Origin: Actinophytocola sp035995025
GTDB taxonomy: Bacteria > Actinomycetota > Actinomycetes > Mycobacteriales > Pseudonocardiaceae
Assembly (NCBI GenBank): GCA_035995025.1
Contig: DASYKY010000133.1
Location: forward strand, 248,001-312,000
Reading direction: 5' to 3'
DNA length: 64,000 bases
Part shown: in pieces, positions 8,431 through 17,219 of the stretch
Position numbering within the stretch: the first letter of the stretch is position 1
How the letters are laid out: each line of letters opens with the position of its first letter
Translations under genes and position numbers: made by a program
Notes under the pieces: model-generated
Database searches by the model: none
What the model was told of the DNA's origin: nothing
The model's input: only the letters and a program-made list of their open reading frames with translations

Positions 8431-9420
8431 CTAGGGACGATCGGCCGGCGGGGCCACGGCGCGCAGGTTCGGCACGGTCGCCACCTGTTCGAGCTTGGCG
8501 AGCGCCCGGTTGCGGCGTTTGAGGAGATCCTCGACGGCTTCCTCCCGTGCGACGTCGTCGCCGTAGACGGCGAGACCGCGTTCGCACCATTCGACGCAGG
8601 CGTGCCAGTCCTTTCGTTTCTGCTGGCGGATCGCCATCTGCCGATATGTCTCGAGCACCGGAACCCGGCGCCACTTGGCGAACAACGCCGGCCGGATGAC
8701 GTCCATTTCGGCGTGATGCCGACGGCACGCCTCGTCGAACTCGTCGAGCGCGGTGTCGTACAGGTCGCGGGCGCGGTAAAGGCGGTTCTCGAGCTCGGCG
8801 AACTGGAAGTGCCGGTCGATCGGATCGCGTTCGCGGGCCAGCAGGTCGCGCAGCATGGCGATGGCCGGTCCGTCCGCCGCGGGCAGAGCGTGCAACCAGG
8901 ACAGGTCGTAGGAGTCGTCGGCCGGGTCGGTGCGCACCGCCTCGCTCAACCCGGTCCGCATCGTCTCCTTCGACGCGGTGGTGGCACGCCACCGAACCGA
9001 CCGGCTGGACGCGATGCCGAAGTGCGCGGGGTCGTGCCTCAGCCACACGCCGAGCTTTCCCGGACCGTCACCGCGGTATCCGCCGCCGACGATCACCCCG
9101 CGAAGTGCCACGTGCGCACCCGATGTGGACATGAGCCGGTGCAGCCCCGGAATGTACCCGGCGGCGAGCCGGCGAGGGAGATAGCCGACGATTCTGCTCT
9201 CGATGCGGACGGAAATCGCATTGGGGTCGTGCGGGTTTTCCGGCTCTGGCACCAGAACCGCGACGATGTCGTGCCGGATCTCGTCACCGGGCGAGCCACC
9301 GCAGACCGTCCAGAGCGCGTCCTGATAACTGGCCTCGCCGACGATCTCGAGATTGTCGTCGCCTTCGAGCAGCCGGGTCGTCACGGACTGTCTCTGTTGG
9401 ACACGACGGAAGAATTCCAC
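8431..9420 (-). CDS. HIRAN-domain protein
   Basis: A 329-residue protein. Residues 40-120 carry a HIRAN-type motif (NPHDPNAISVRIESRIVGYL), a fold that binds DNA 3' ends or damaged DNA in eukaryotic helicases and is often stand-alone in actinobacteria. The C-terminal half (about 190-329) is helical and charged, resembling tetratricopeptide-like repeats. There is no helicase or nuclease domain. GTG start (VEFFRRVQQRQ). A role in DNA metabolism is family-based inference. It converges on the protease gene across the hairpin. Confidence 0.78.
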   Translation of the reverse strand: MEFFRRVQQRQSVTTRLLEGDDNLEIVGEASYQDALWTVCGGSPGDEIRHDIVAVLVPEPENPHDPNAISVRIESRIVGYLPRRLAAGYIPGLHRLMSTSGAHVALRGVIVGGGYRGDGPGKLGVWLRHDPAHFGIASSRSVRWRATTASKETMRTGLSEAVRTDPADDSYDLSWLHALPAADGPAIAMLRDLLARERDPIDRHFQFAELENRLYRARDLYDTALDEFDEACRRHHAEMDVIRPALFAKWRRVPVLETYRQMAIRQQKRKDWHACVEWCERGLAVYGDDVAREEAVEDLLKRRNRALAKLEQVATVPNLRAVAPPADRP

Positions 9421-9477
9421 GTGCGAAAGGTCGGGGATAGCTCGCGTGCCGTTACATCTGTTCGGCCGCTACGGTGG

Positions 9478-9750
9478 ATGCGGGGCGTCGCCGCGATGGT
9501 GCGGGCGGGGGCGCGGGTCGTCATCGACGACGTGTTCCTCGGCGGGGCCGGCTCGCAGGCGCGGTGGCGGGACGCGCTCGACGGTCTGGAGGTGCTGTGG
9601 GCCGGCGTCCGCTGCGGCGCCGCGGTGGCCGGGCAGCGGGAGGTCGCGCGGGGCGACCGGGTCCGCGGCATGGCCGTGGCGCGGGCGGACCTCGCCCACC
9701 GCGGCGTGGTCTACGACCTCGAGGTCGACACCGCGGCCGCGATGACCTGA
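9478..9750 (+). pseudogene. N-terminally truncated chloramphenicol phosphotransferase-like remnant
   Basis: Ninety codons match the C-terminal half of the CPT family, which phosphorylates antibiotics such as chloramphenicol. Typical pieces are RVVIDDVFLGG, LWAGVRCG and AHRGVVYDLEVDT. Family members are about 180-200 residues and begin with a P-loop (GxxxxGKS). That half is missing: the sequence upstream is the short gap to the divergent HIRAN gene and contains no P-loop in any frame. The remnant therefore cannot bind ATP in the usual way and is most likely a decaying fragment. Confidence 0.62.
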
Positions 9751-9817
9751 TCGGCGGCCGTTGCCAAACCCGCAACGAAAGTTGCCGGCACGGCACGACC
9801 GGTCGCATGGTGCGGGT

Positions 9818-10417
9818 ATGGACGAAAAGTACTGGGACGAGAAGTACCGGACCGAGGACCGGCTCTGGAGCGGCAACCCGAACGGCGTGCTGCTCGTGGA
9901 GGCGGCCGGGCTGGCGCCGGGACAGGCACTCGACCTCGGCTGCGGCGAGGGAGCCGACGCGCTGTGGCTCGCCGCCCGAGGGTGGCTGGTCACCGCCATC
10001 GACATCTCGCGGGTGGCGCTCGCGCGGGCGGCGGCCGCGGGCGGGGACGCCAAGGTGGCCTGGACGCACGCGGACGTCACCACCTTGCCGCCGCCCGCCG
10101 CGGCCTTCGACCTCGTGTCGGCCCTCTACTGCCCGCTCCCCCGCAGCGCGCCCGCCGCGCTCCGGTCGCTCATCGCCGCGGTCGCGCCGGGTGGGACGCT
10201 GCTCGTGGTCGGGCACGACCTCGACGAGGCGCACCAGCACCACCACGAGAACCCGGAGTTCGACCCCGCCGACTTCTTCCGGCCGGACGAGGTCGCCGAC
10301 CTGCTCGGCGAGGGGTGGACGACTGAGGTCCACGAGACGCGACCGCGGGTCTCGCCTGCGCCGCCGGGTTCCGGGCACGTCAACGACGTCGTGCTGCGGG
10401 CACGCCGGACCGCATAG
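9818..10417 (+). CDS. SAM-dependent class I methyltransferase
   Basis: A 199-residue Rossmann methyltransferase. Motif I is LDLGCGEGADALWLA (about residues 38-52), the acidic end of strand 2 is VTAIDIS, motif II/III is ADVTTLPPPAAAFDLV, and the post-motif is VAPGGTLLVVGHD. The N-terminal YWDEKYRTEDRLWSGNPN is typical of the tellurite-resistance/thiopurine-like subgroup common in actinobacteria. ATG 9818 has a weak CATGGT box six bases upstream, a possible leaderless start; the frame is open to 9761. The substrate is unknown. Confidence 0.85.
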   Translation: MDEKYWDEKYRTEDRLWSGNPNGVLLVEAAGLAPGQALDLGCGEGADALWLAARGWLVTAIDISRVALARAAAAGGDAKVAWTHADVTTLPPPAAAFDLVSALYCPLPRSAPAALRSLIAAVAPGGTLLVVGHDLDEAHQHHHENPEFDPADFFRPDEVADLLGEGWTTEVHETRPRVSPAPPGSGHVNDVVLRARRTA

Positions 10418-10487
10418 GGACGGCACGTGCCGGACGGCGAAGCGCCAGGGTGCCGGACGGCACCTGTCCCGGCCGGGACGCGCGGCC

Positions 10488-10493
10488 TACCGT
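10488..10493 (+). promoter_or_regulatory. Leaderless -10 box (TACCGT)
   Basis: TACCGT followed by seven bases and then the ATG at 10501. This decides the start codon over the in-frame ATG at 10450. Confidence 0.5.
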
Positions 10494-10500
10494 CGGCGGC

Positions 10501-11565
10501 ATGGTGTCGTCACACGCGAGCCGGCCGGGCGGGCCGTTCGCCCGGCTCGTGCGCGGGCCGGCCGCGCGGGTGACGAACCTGGCGCTGCTGGTCGCGCTGC
10601 TGCTCGCGTTCGCCACCGGGATCGGGGCGGTCGCCACCGGGTCCGCAGGCGGCCGCTGGGTGGTGATCGCGCACGGCGTCGTCGCGATGGCGGTCGTGCT
10701 GCTGGTGCCGTGGAAGGGGCGCGTCGTCCGCCGCGGGCTGCGCAGGCCGCGGCACACCCGGTGGCTGTCGCTGCTGCTCGCCGCGCTCACCGTCACGACG
10801 CTGCTCGCCGGCATCGGCTACACCACCGGGCTGGTGCGCACGGTCGGCGGCGTGCTCGGCATGTGGATCCACGTCGCCGCCGCGCTCGTCCTGCTTCCCC
10901 TCGCCGTCTGGCACGTGCTCGCCCGGCGGGCCCGGCCGCGCCGCGCCGACCTGTCCCGCCGCAGCTTCCTGCGGGCGGGCCTGTTCACCGGCGCCGCCGC
11001 CGGCCTGTACCTCGCCGAGACCGCCGTGGTCACCACGGCCGCCCTGCCCGGGTCGGGCCGCCGGTTCACCGGCTCCTACGAGACCGGTTCGTTCGACGTC
11101 GCCGCCATGCCGAGCTACTCGTGGCTCGACGACACGACCCCGGCCGTCGACCCGGGACGCTGGCGGCTCACCGTCCATGACGGCACCGCCACGCGCACGC
11201 TCACCCTGCCCGAACTGTCCACATTCGACACCCGGGTCCGCGCCGTCCTCGACTGCACGTCGGGCTGGTACGCCGAGCAGGAGTGGGCGGGCGCGCCGGT
11301 CCGCGCGCTGCTGCCCCACCCCGGCGACGCACGCAGCCTGTACGTGCACTCCACCACCGGCTACTGGATCCGCTTCCCGGTGACCGACCTCGACCACCTG
11401 CTGCTGGCCACCACCGTCAACGGCGAGCCGCTGCGGCCCGGGCACGGCTTCCCGGTCCGGCTCGTCGCACCCGGCCGCCGCGGGTTCTGGTGGGTCAAGT
11501 GGGTCGACCGCATCGAGCTGAGCAGCGCGCCCTGGTGGTGGCAGCCGCCGTTCCCGGTCACCTGA
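10501..11565 (+). CDS. Membrane-anchored molybdopterin-dependent oxidoreductase
   Basis: About 354 residues. The N-terminal 150 contain four membrane helices resembling a cytochrome b561/DMSO-reductase anchor (LALLVALLLAFATGI, WVVIAHGVVAMAVVLLVPW, LSLLLAALTVTTLLAGI, GMWIHVAAALVLLPLAVW). A Tat-like RRSFLRAG follows, then a sulfite-oxidase-fold molybdopterin domain (about 200-345) with the presumed molybdenum-ligating Cys in LDCTSGWYAEQ and GRRGFWWVKWV near the end. The catalytic domain should face outside the membrane. A second, independent promoter just before the ATG separates it from the methyltransferase gene. The physiological substrate is not evident. Confidence 0.85.
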   Translation: MVSSHASRPGGPFARLVRGPAARVTNLALLVALLLAFATGIGAVATGSAGGRWVVIAHGVVAMAVVLLVPWKGRVVRRGLRRPRHTRWLSLLLAALTVTTLLAGIGYTTGLVRTVGGVLGMWIHVAAALVLLPLAVWHVLARRARPRRADLSRRSFLRAGLFTGAAAGLYLAETAVVTTAALPGSGRRFTGSYETGSFDVAAMPSYSWLDDTTPAVDPGRWRLTVHDGTATRTLTLPELSTFDTRVRAVLDCTSGWYAEQEWAGAPVRALLPHPGDARSLYVHSTTGYWIRFPVTDLDHLLLATTVNGEPLRPGHGFPVRLVAPGRRGFWWVKWVDRIELSSAPWWWQPPFPVT

Positions 11566-11697
11566 GCTACGCAACGAGCCGTTGGGGCGATGGGGCCCGC
11601 CGCTCCGGACGGTCGTCCGGACAACCGCGTCGCCGCCAACGGTCCCTACTTCCACCCCCGGGCGGACCACGCCCGCCGGCCGAGTAGGAGCACGACC

Positions 11698-12338
11698 GTG
11701 AACCTGACGGACACCGCCGGCACACGTACGCGCGACCGCGTCCGGGCGCGCGTGCACGGTCCCGTACTCGGCGTCGTCGCCCTCGGCGGCGGGCTCGGCG
11801 CGCTCGCCCGCTACGGCCTGACCGTCCTGCTGCCCACGCCGCCGGGCGGGTTCCCATGGGCCACGTTCCTCGTCAACGTGCTCGGCTGCCTGCTCATCGG
11901 CGTGCTCATGGTGCCGGTAACCGAGGTGCACGCGGCGCACCGGCTGGTCCGGCCGTTTCTGGGCGTCGGTGTCCTCGGCGGCTTCACGACGTTCTCCACC
12001 TACGCACTGGAGGTCCACTCGCTGCTGCGGCCCGGAAGTGTCGGCGTCGCGTTCGCTACCTCGCCGCCACGCTGGTGGCGGCCGTGCTCGCGGTCCTCGC
12101 GGGCACCTGGGCCACCCGCGCCGTCACCGGACGGACGGTGGCTTCCCTGGCGGTTGGGCTGGCGAGTGCGGCGGTCGGCAGCAGGAACCAGTGCCGGCGG
12201 ACGCACAGCACCTTCGCGTGCTCCACGGGGACGTCGGTGCTCTCCATGACGGCACGCCACTGGATCTCGGCAGGCTCCGAGCATTCCGGACAGACGGTCA
12301 GCTCCACGGCCCTCCCCTCCCTCGTACTCGTTGACTAA
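11698..12338 (+). pseudogene. crcB: CrcB/Fluc fluoride channel gene with frameshift
   Basis: Fluc-type fluoride exporter, a small four-helix membrane protein that works as a dual-topology dimer. The first frame gives GGGLGALARYG, FPWATFLVNVLGCLLIG and GFTTFSTYALEVHSLL, the conserved pore segments of helices 1-3. Near 12,048 the frame runs into unrelated sequence, while the fourth helix (YLAATLVAAVLAVLAGTW) continues in the next frame. Inserting one base between GC and TAC there restores one protein. After helix 4 no stop occurs until 12338, so the C-terminus is also too long. GTG start with GTAGGAG seven bases upstream. It is either a real pseudogene or a base missing from the assembly. Confidence 0.75.
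12056..12307 (-). CDS. Small zinc-ribbon protein with abnormal C-terminal extension
   Basis: The first 49 or so residues (MELTVCPECSEPAEIQWR, then KVLCVRRHWFLLP) form a compact protein with CPEC and a later Cys and His, like small actinobacterial zinc-ribbon proteins. The ribosome site GGGAGGGGAGG before the GTG is very strong. The remaining 34 codons are antisense to the fourth helix of crcB and look like noise, so the natural stop may have been lost. The true product may be only about 50 residues. Function unknown. Confidence 0.6.
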   Translation of the reverse strand: MELTVCPECSEPAEIQWRAVMESTDVPVEHAKVLCVRRHWFLLPTAALASPTAREATVRPVTARVAQVPARTASTAATSVAAR

Positions 12339-12372
12339 AGGAGGGGCACCGTGCCCGGCCGATACGTGCGGG

Positions 12373-13602
12373 TCAGACCGGGGCACTCTCCGGTGTCCGC
12401 AGGACAACGCGCAGCAACGGCTTGCTCACCGCGCCGATGACGACGAACGCGAGGCCGAGCGTGAGCAGGCCGGGCACGCCGTGGCTGAGGCCGACCGCGC
12501 CGACGATCATCGGGGCCACCGCCTGGGACAGGCCCTGGCCCAGCGCGAACACCCCGCTGTACTGGCCCTGCGCGTGCGCGGCGGCCAGCCCGTACTCGTA
12601 CTCCATCGCGGCGGCCGCGTGCCACAGCTCGCCCAGCGTGTAGACGGCGACGCCGATCAGCACCAGCGCGGTGGCGACCACGATCGACGGGCCGTGCGCC
12701 AGCGCCAGCAGGCCGATCCCCGCCCCGATGGCCAGGCCGGCCCACCGCATGCGGGTGCCGGCCGATGCCGGGTCGGCCACGCCCCTGCTGGCGCGCACCT
12801 GGAGGCACACGACGATCGCGGTGTTGAGGATCAGTCCTACTGAGACGATCGACCTGGGTGCGGTGGTGTGGCCGGCGATCCACAGCGGCAGCAGCAGCGA
12901 CGGGATCACGAAGTGGATGCCCATCAGGGCGTTGAGCGTGGTCGCCGTGAGGTACGGCAGGTCGCGCAGGGCCAGCCAGCGCCGCTCGAGCCTGCCGCGG
13001 CTCGTCGGCCGCAGGTGCGGCACGCGGGTCAGCGCGAGGATGCAGACCAGGTACGCGCCGGCCCGCACGGCGATCACCACCTGGTAGGCGAACGGCGTGC
13101 CCACAGCGATCGCGACGCCGGCGACGAGCACGCCGAACGCGACCGCCAGGTTCGTCAGCGACCGCTGGTAGGCGCGGAACGCCACCGGGTTCTCGCCGCC
13201 GTACGCCCGGATCAGCGGCGACTGGCACGGCCCGTGCGCGCCGGTGGCGATCCCCACGAACGCCGACACCAGCACGAACTGCCAGAACTCGGTGACGAAC
13301 AGGTAGCAGACCATGCCGATCGCGCCGGACAGCTTGACCACCATCTGGGTCTCGCGCGCGCCCACCCGGTCGGCGACCTGCCCGGCGACGAGCCCCACCA
13401 GCAGTCCGACGATCGAGCCGGCGAACAGGCCCGCGGCATACAGCGCCGTGGACAGGTGGACGAGCTGGGTGAAGTACAGGGCGCCGACCGTCAGGAAGAT
13501 GCCGAAGCCGAACGTGTTGACGAACGTGGCCAGCGAGATCGCCCGCTGCGGCCCGGTCTCGGGGAGCAACCGGGCGGCGAGCGAGCGGCGCGGCTCGCTC
13601 AT
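12373..13602 (-). CDS. MFS exporter of the ATP-grasp operon
   Basis: About 409 residues with 12 predicted membrane helices and the MFS loop 2-3 signature (GQVADRVGARET). It is the last gene of the minus-strand operon that starts at 23425, separated from the previous ligase gene by 124 bp, the largest gap besides the repeat region. GGGGAGG precedes the ATG. By position it most likely exports the product of the five ATP-grasp ligases or gives self-resistance; substrate specificity cannot be read from the sequence. The annotation as MFS is firm, the coupling to the pathway is inference. Confidence 0.85.
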   Translation of the reverse strand: MSEPRRSLAARLLPETGPQRAISLATFVNTFGFGIFLTVGALYFTQLVHLSTALYAAGLFAGSIVGLLVGLVAGQVADRVGARETQMVVKLSGAIGMVCYLFVTEFWQFVLVSAFVGIATGAHGPCQSPLIRAYGGENPVAFRAYQRSLTNLAVAFGVLVAGVAIAVGTPFAYQVVIAVRAGAYLVCILALTRVPHLRPTSRGRLERRWLALRDLPYLTATTLNALMGIHFVIPSLLLPLWIAGHTTAPRSIVSVGLILNTAIVVCLQVRASRGVADPASAGTRMRWAGLAIGAGIGLLALAHGPSIVVATALVLIGVAVYTLGELWHAAAAMEYEYGLAAAHAQGQYSGVFALGQGLSQAVAPMIVGAVGLSHGVPGLLTLGLAFVVIGAVSKPLLRVVLRTPESAPV

Positions 13603-13726
13603 GGCTGGTCCGCCTCCCCGGAATTTTGCCTTGTGGTCGCCTTGGGCCGGTACCGTCCGGTCGGGCGCGTACTTGTGGCTGGGTTGCGTCCCGTTCCCCT
13701 TGGGTGCGGTTTAGAGGTTGGCACAG

Positions 13727-15046
13727 TCATGTCCACGCGGTGTCGGCGTGGCCGGACTCGGGCCAGGTGTCGCGTTGCCAGGCCCGCAGCTCGCGGTTGC
13801 GTGCCTTGTCCGGCATGACGACGAGCTGGTCGTCGAACCACGCGCGGACCTCGGCCAGCCGCCGGTGGAACTCGTCCGGCGAGTCCGCCGCGACCAGGCA
13901 CTGGGCGACGCGCGTGTTCGTGCCGGCGAGGCCGGCGGCGACGTGGCTGCCGAACGGCTTCTCGACGCGCGCGAACAGCACGCCGGGCCGGGCGGTGATC
14001 TCGGCCGGGCTCGGGCACTTCCAGAGCGTGCCGGGCCGGCCCATGAGGAACCCGCCGCCGATCACCCGCGGGTCGACCTTGACCGCGAGCTCCGGGCGCC
14101 GCCGCGCCGCGCACAGCACCGCACTCTCGCCGAGGCTCACCCCGAACTTGGCCTGCAGCTCCTCGTGGACCAGCGCGCCGCCACGCCGCGCGGCGCACTC
14201 GCTGAAGGTCAGCTCGCCGGTCGCGGGATCGTGGAACAGCTCCATGTGGAAGACGCCGTCGCGCAGGCCCAGCGCCGACAACGACCGCCGCACCACGGGC
14301 AGGGCCAGGTCGAAGAAACCCTTGTCCTGGTCGGGGTCGAAGCGGCGGATCGACAGCGGCAGCGTGTCGCCGACAGCTGTCACGCAGGGGTCGGCGTAGG
14401 TGCCGATGGAGCAGAACAGCAGCTCGCCCTCGAACAGCACGCCGTCGGCGACCCACTCGTCGCCGCCGACGTACTCCTCCAGCACGAACGTCCGCTGCTT
14501 GGTCTGCTCGCGGCGGTACTCCGCGCCGCGCGCGCGCAGGTCCGCAACGCTGTCCACAATGGACGTGCGCATGGTCGCCGCGCCCGCGACCGGCTTCAGC
14601 ACCGCCTTCGCGTAGGGCAGCTCGTCGATGTCCGCCAGGTCGTGGAGGTCGTCGAACACCGTGACCCGGGCGGCGTTCAGGCCGGCCGCGCGGACCCTGG
14701 TCTTCTGCAGCGACTTGTCGCGGAAGTGGATCGCGGTGACCGGGTCGGGGAAGTGGCAGCCGAGGTGGCCGGCGAGCAGGCTGCCGGTGACCAGCGCCCA
14801 CTCGTCGGTCGTCTGGATGCCGGTGAAGCGGTGCCCGGCGAGCCCGGCGCGGTGCAGCGCCATAAGGATCGCCTCGGCGCTGGCCTGGTCGTCGACCGGC
14901 AGCGCGCGCAGCCCGTCCGGCACGGGGACGAACCCGTTGTCCCGGCCGCCCGGCCCGCACACCACGACCGCGTCGACGTCGTGCTCCAGGCACGCCCGCA
15001 TCGCGTACCGGTCCGTGCCGAGCATCAGGATGCTGGGACGCTCCAT
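13727..15046 (-). CDS. ATP-grasp carboxylate-amine ligase (5th in operon)
   Basis: A 439-residue ATP-grasp enzyme, predicted to activate a carboxylate as an acyl phosphate and join it to an amine. The N-terminal Rossmann-like domain begins SILMLGTDRYAMRACLEHDV. The ATP-binding core includes AVLKPVAGAATMRTSIVDS (about residues 150-170) and FVLEEYVGGDEW; the metal-binding segment is GVFHMELFHDPATG...FSECAARRGGALVHE. This last motif varies from the canonical E-x-N-x-R-x-G. ATG 15046 is chosen over GTG 15055 because GAGGAG is eight bases upstream. It starts five bases after the preceding ligase stops, so the two are co-translated. Overall resemblance is to carnosine-synthase/amino-acid ligase types. 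Confidence 0.85.
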   Translation of the reverse strand: MERPSILMLGTDRYAMRACLEHDVDAVVVCGPGGRDNGFVPVPDGLRALPVDDQASAEAILMALHRAGLAGHRFTGIQTTDEWALVTGSLLAGHLGCHFPDPVTAIHFRDKSLQKTRVRAAGLNAARVTVFDDLHDLADIDELPYAKAVLKPVAGAATMRTSIVDSVADLRARGAEYRREQTKQRTFVLEEYVGGDEWVADGVLFEGELLFCSIGTYADPCVTAVGDTLPLSIRRFDPDQDKGFFDLALPVVRRSLSALGLRDGVFHMELFHDPATGELTFSECAARRGGALVHEELQAKFGVSLGESAVLCAARRRPELAVKVDPRVIGGGFLMGRPGTLWKCPSPAEITARPGVLFARVEKPFGSHVAAGLAGTNTRVAQCLVAADSPDEFHRRLAEVRAWFDDQLVVMPDKARNRELRAWQRDTWPESGHADTAWT

Positions 15047-15051
15047 CGTGG

Positions 15052-16299
15052 TCACTCCTCGTACCGGATCGGCCGGTAGCCGGCGAGCCGCTCGTAGTCC
15101 GCGTACAGCACGTCGTAGTCCTTGTTCCACACCAGGAACACGCCGCCGTTGTCGCCGAGCGACTCGCCCTGCCCGAGGTTCTGTCCTTCGTGGACCTTCC
15201 AGGTGATGTCGAACTCGCTCTCGACGTCCGGGTCCACCAGCCCCGCGATGACGCCCCGCTCCTTGGGGATGACGGCGTCGAAGCAGTACACCTGCTCGTC
15301 GCCCCACGGCCGCGACTCGAGCCCGGCCTCGATCTCGAGGGCGAGGTTGACCAGGGCGACGCCGTAGTTGCGCTGCATGGCCGCGACCCCGGCCAGGCCC
15401 TTGAACCGGGCGGCCACCTCGAGGAACACCAGCTCACCGGCCGGCGTGAGGAACAGCTCCAGGTGCGAGGCACCGTCGGGGCGGCCGAGCGCGTCGAGCA
15501 CGTCCTCGGTGAAGGCGATCATGCGGGGCACGCGCGGGTCGGTGTCGATCAGGTTGATGTCGGCGTTGACCCGGCCCTCCCGCACGGCGCTAGAGTTGAC
15601 CAGGTACTCGGTGACGCCGGCGAAGACGCTCCGCCGGTCGCGGGTGACGATGTTGACGCTGAAGATCTTCCCGTCGACGAACTCCTCGTACTCGTAGGGG
15701 CGGCCGAAGTCCGCGGGCACGGCCACGAAGTCGTCGAGCGAGTCGATCTGGTACACGCCGTCCGCGGAGTTGCCGTCGACGGGCTTGAGAACGAACGGCA
15801 GGCCCACCTCGCCGGTGATCGTGGCGAAGTAGCCTGCCCGGTCGGCGGCGGCCGTCTCGTCGTAGCGGCCGAACCGCGGCACCCGGATCCCGGCGGCGAC
15901 GAGCCGCTCCTTCATCAGCAGCTTGTCGCGGAACGGCAGCACGTCCGCGCGGCGCATCCCGGGCAGGCCGAACTCGGCGCGCAGGTCGGCGGCCAGCAGC
16001 AGGTTCCGCTCGTCGAACGAGTGCAGCGTCACCTCGCCGGCGGCCGCGTCGCCGACGATCCGGCCGACGAGCTCGCGGGCGTGTTCGGGGTCCACATAGG
16101 ACGACTCGGCGACGGTCGCGTCCGCCTTGCCGCACGGCAGCACGTGCACCTCGTCGAGGACGTCGCGCACCGCGCCGGTGACGTTCTTGGCGTCGCGGGG
16201 GGAGAACAGGCCGACGAACCGGACTCCGGCCGGGTCGGCGAGCAGGTCGTGGCGGAAGGCCGCGAAGCCGCGGGTGGAGATCACGATGATCGTCTTCAT
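15052..16299 (-). CDS. ATP-grasp carboxylate-amine ligase (4th in operon)
   Basis: A 415-residue ATP-grasp ligase. The N-terminus MKTIIVISTRGFAAFRHDLL is the start of the first Rossmann lobe, followed by LLMKERLVAAGIRVP. The ATP site has FVLKPVDGNSADGVYQIDS (about residues 155-173) and EYEEFVDGKIFSVNIV. The metal site is ASHLELFLTPAGELVFLEVAARFKG. The protein resembles the other ligases of the operon in architecture but not closely in sequence, so they are not recent duplicates. It begins eight bases after the NudC-like gene ends and stops five bases before the next ligase. A dipeptide- or isopeptide-forming role is inferred from the family. Confidence 0.85.
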   Translation of the reverse strand: MKTIIVISTRGFAAFRHDLLADPAGVRFVGLFSPRDAKNVTGAVRDVLDEVHVLPCGKADATVAESSYVDPEHARELVGRIVGDAAAGEVTLHSFDERNLLLAADLRAEFGLPGMRRADVLPFRDKLLMKERLVAAGIRVPRFGRYDETAAADRAGYFATITGEVGLPFVLKPVDGNSADGVYQIDSLDDFVAVPADFGRPYEYEEFVDGKIFSVNIVTRDRRSVFAGVTEYLVNSSAVREGRVNADINLIDTDPRVPRMIAFTEDVLDALGRPDGASHLELFLTPAGELVFLEVAARFKGLAGVAAMQRNYGVALVNLALEIEAGLESRPWGDEQVYCFDAVIPKERGVIAGLVDPDVESEFDITWKVHEGQNLGQGESLGDNGGVFLVWNKDYDVLYADYERLAGYRPIRYEE

Positions 16300-16307
16300 G
16301 GGAGCTT

Positions 16308-17219
16308 TCACTTCTCGGCGAGCCATTCGTTGAGGATGAGCCGGTCGATCGAGTCGTCCCGGCCGAGCCGGTGGGTTTCCTCGGCGTACTCCCGCAGCCG
16401 CTCTCGGGTGAACCAGCGGGCCTCGAGGATCTCGTCGCCGTCGGCGGTCGTGGTCTCGTCGGCGGTGACCGCGCGGAACCCGACCATCAGCCCGGCCGGG
16501 AACGGCCACGGCTGCGAGCCCACGTAGTCCACGCGGGTCAGCGCGATGCCTGCCTCCTCACGGATCTCCCGGCGCACGGCGTCCTCCAGCGACTCGCCGA
16601 CCTCCACGAAGCCGGCGAGCAGCGAGTAGCCGCCGAGCTTGGACGCGCGGTGCTTGGCGAGCAGGCACCGCCGGGGTTCGGCCGCCGACTCGACGAGCGT
16701 GATCACGGCCGGCTCGATGCGCGGGAAGAGCAGGTGCGCGCACCCGGAATTGGTGCAGGCCCGGAAGTGGCCGCCGTCGCGTGGCTCGGCGGGCGAGCCG
16801 CAGCGCCCGCAGTACTGCTGGAACCGGTGCCAGCGCAGCAGCCCGCGCGCGAACGCGAGGGTGGCGGCCTCGTCCGCCGGCAGGCCGGTGAACAGCGCGC
16901 GGATGTCGGCCGTGCCGTCCGCGCCGGTGCGGGCGAGCGCGGCGTCCTTCGACAGTTCGGACAGGTCCGCGGCGAACGTGGGCACGTCGCCGGCCAGCCC
17001 CAGCAGGACGAGCCGCGCCGCCTCCCAGCCCTCGGCGGGCAGCACGAGGGGTTCGCCGGCGGCGACCAGGCACTCGTCGTTCCACATCGGACGGACGACC
17101 GCACGCGGGCCGGCGGCCAGGCCGGCCACCCAGTCGGGGTCGGCGCGGCGGTCGCCCGCGCGGTCCAGGCCAAGCCCCGCGTACGGGATCCGGCCGGCGG
17201 CGAGGGTGCCGGGCGTCAC
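16308..17219 (-). CDS. nudC: NudC-like NAD(H) pyrophosphatase (Nudix)
   Basis: A 303-residue Nudix hydrolase with the full NudC architecture: an N-terminal beta domain, a zinc ribbon (YCGRCGSPAEP and then CTNSGCAHLLFPR), and a Nudix box GFVEVGESLEDAVRREIREE, followed by SQPWPFPAGLMVGF (the SQPWPFPxS-type motif of NADH pyrophosphatases). GTG start overlaps the stop of the upstream ligase by four bases (GTGA), so it is translationally coupled within the biosynthetic operon. The family hydrolyses NADH, NAD-capped RNA and related dinucleotides. A housekeeping gene in this position is unexpected; it may process a nucleotide intermediate or simply have been recruited. Length is normal. Confidence 0.88.
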   Translation of the reverse strand: MTPGTLAAGRIPYAGLGLDRAGDRRADPDWVAGLAAGPRAVVRPMWNDECLVAAGEPLVLPAEGWEAARLVLLGLAGDVPTFAADLSELSKDAALARTGADGTADIRALFTGLPADEAATLAFARGLLRWHRFQQYCGRCGSPAEPRDGGHFRACTNSGCAHLLFPRIEPAVITLVESAAEPRRCLLAKHRASKLGGYSLLAGFVEVGESLEDAVRREIREEAGIALTRVDYVGSQPWPFPAGLMVGFRAVTADETTTADGDEILEARWFTRERLREYAEETHRLGRDDSIDRLILNEWLAEK

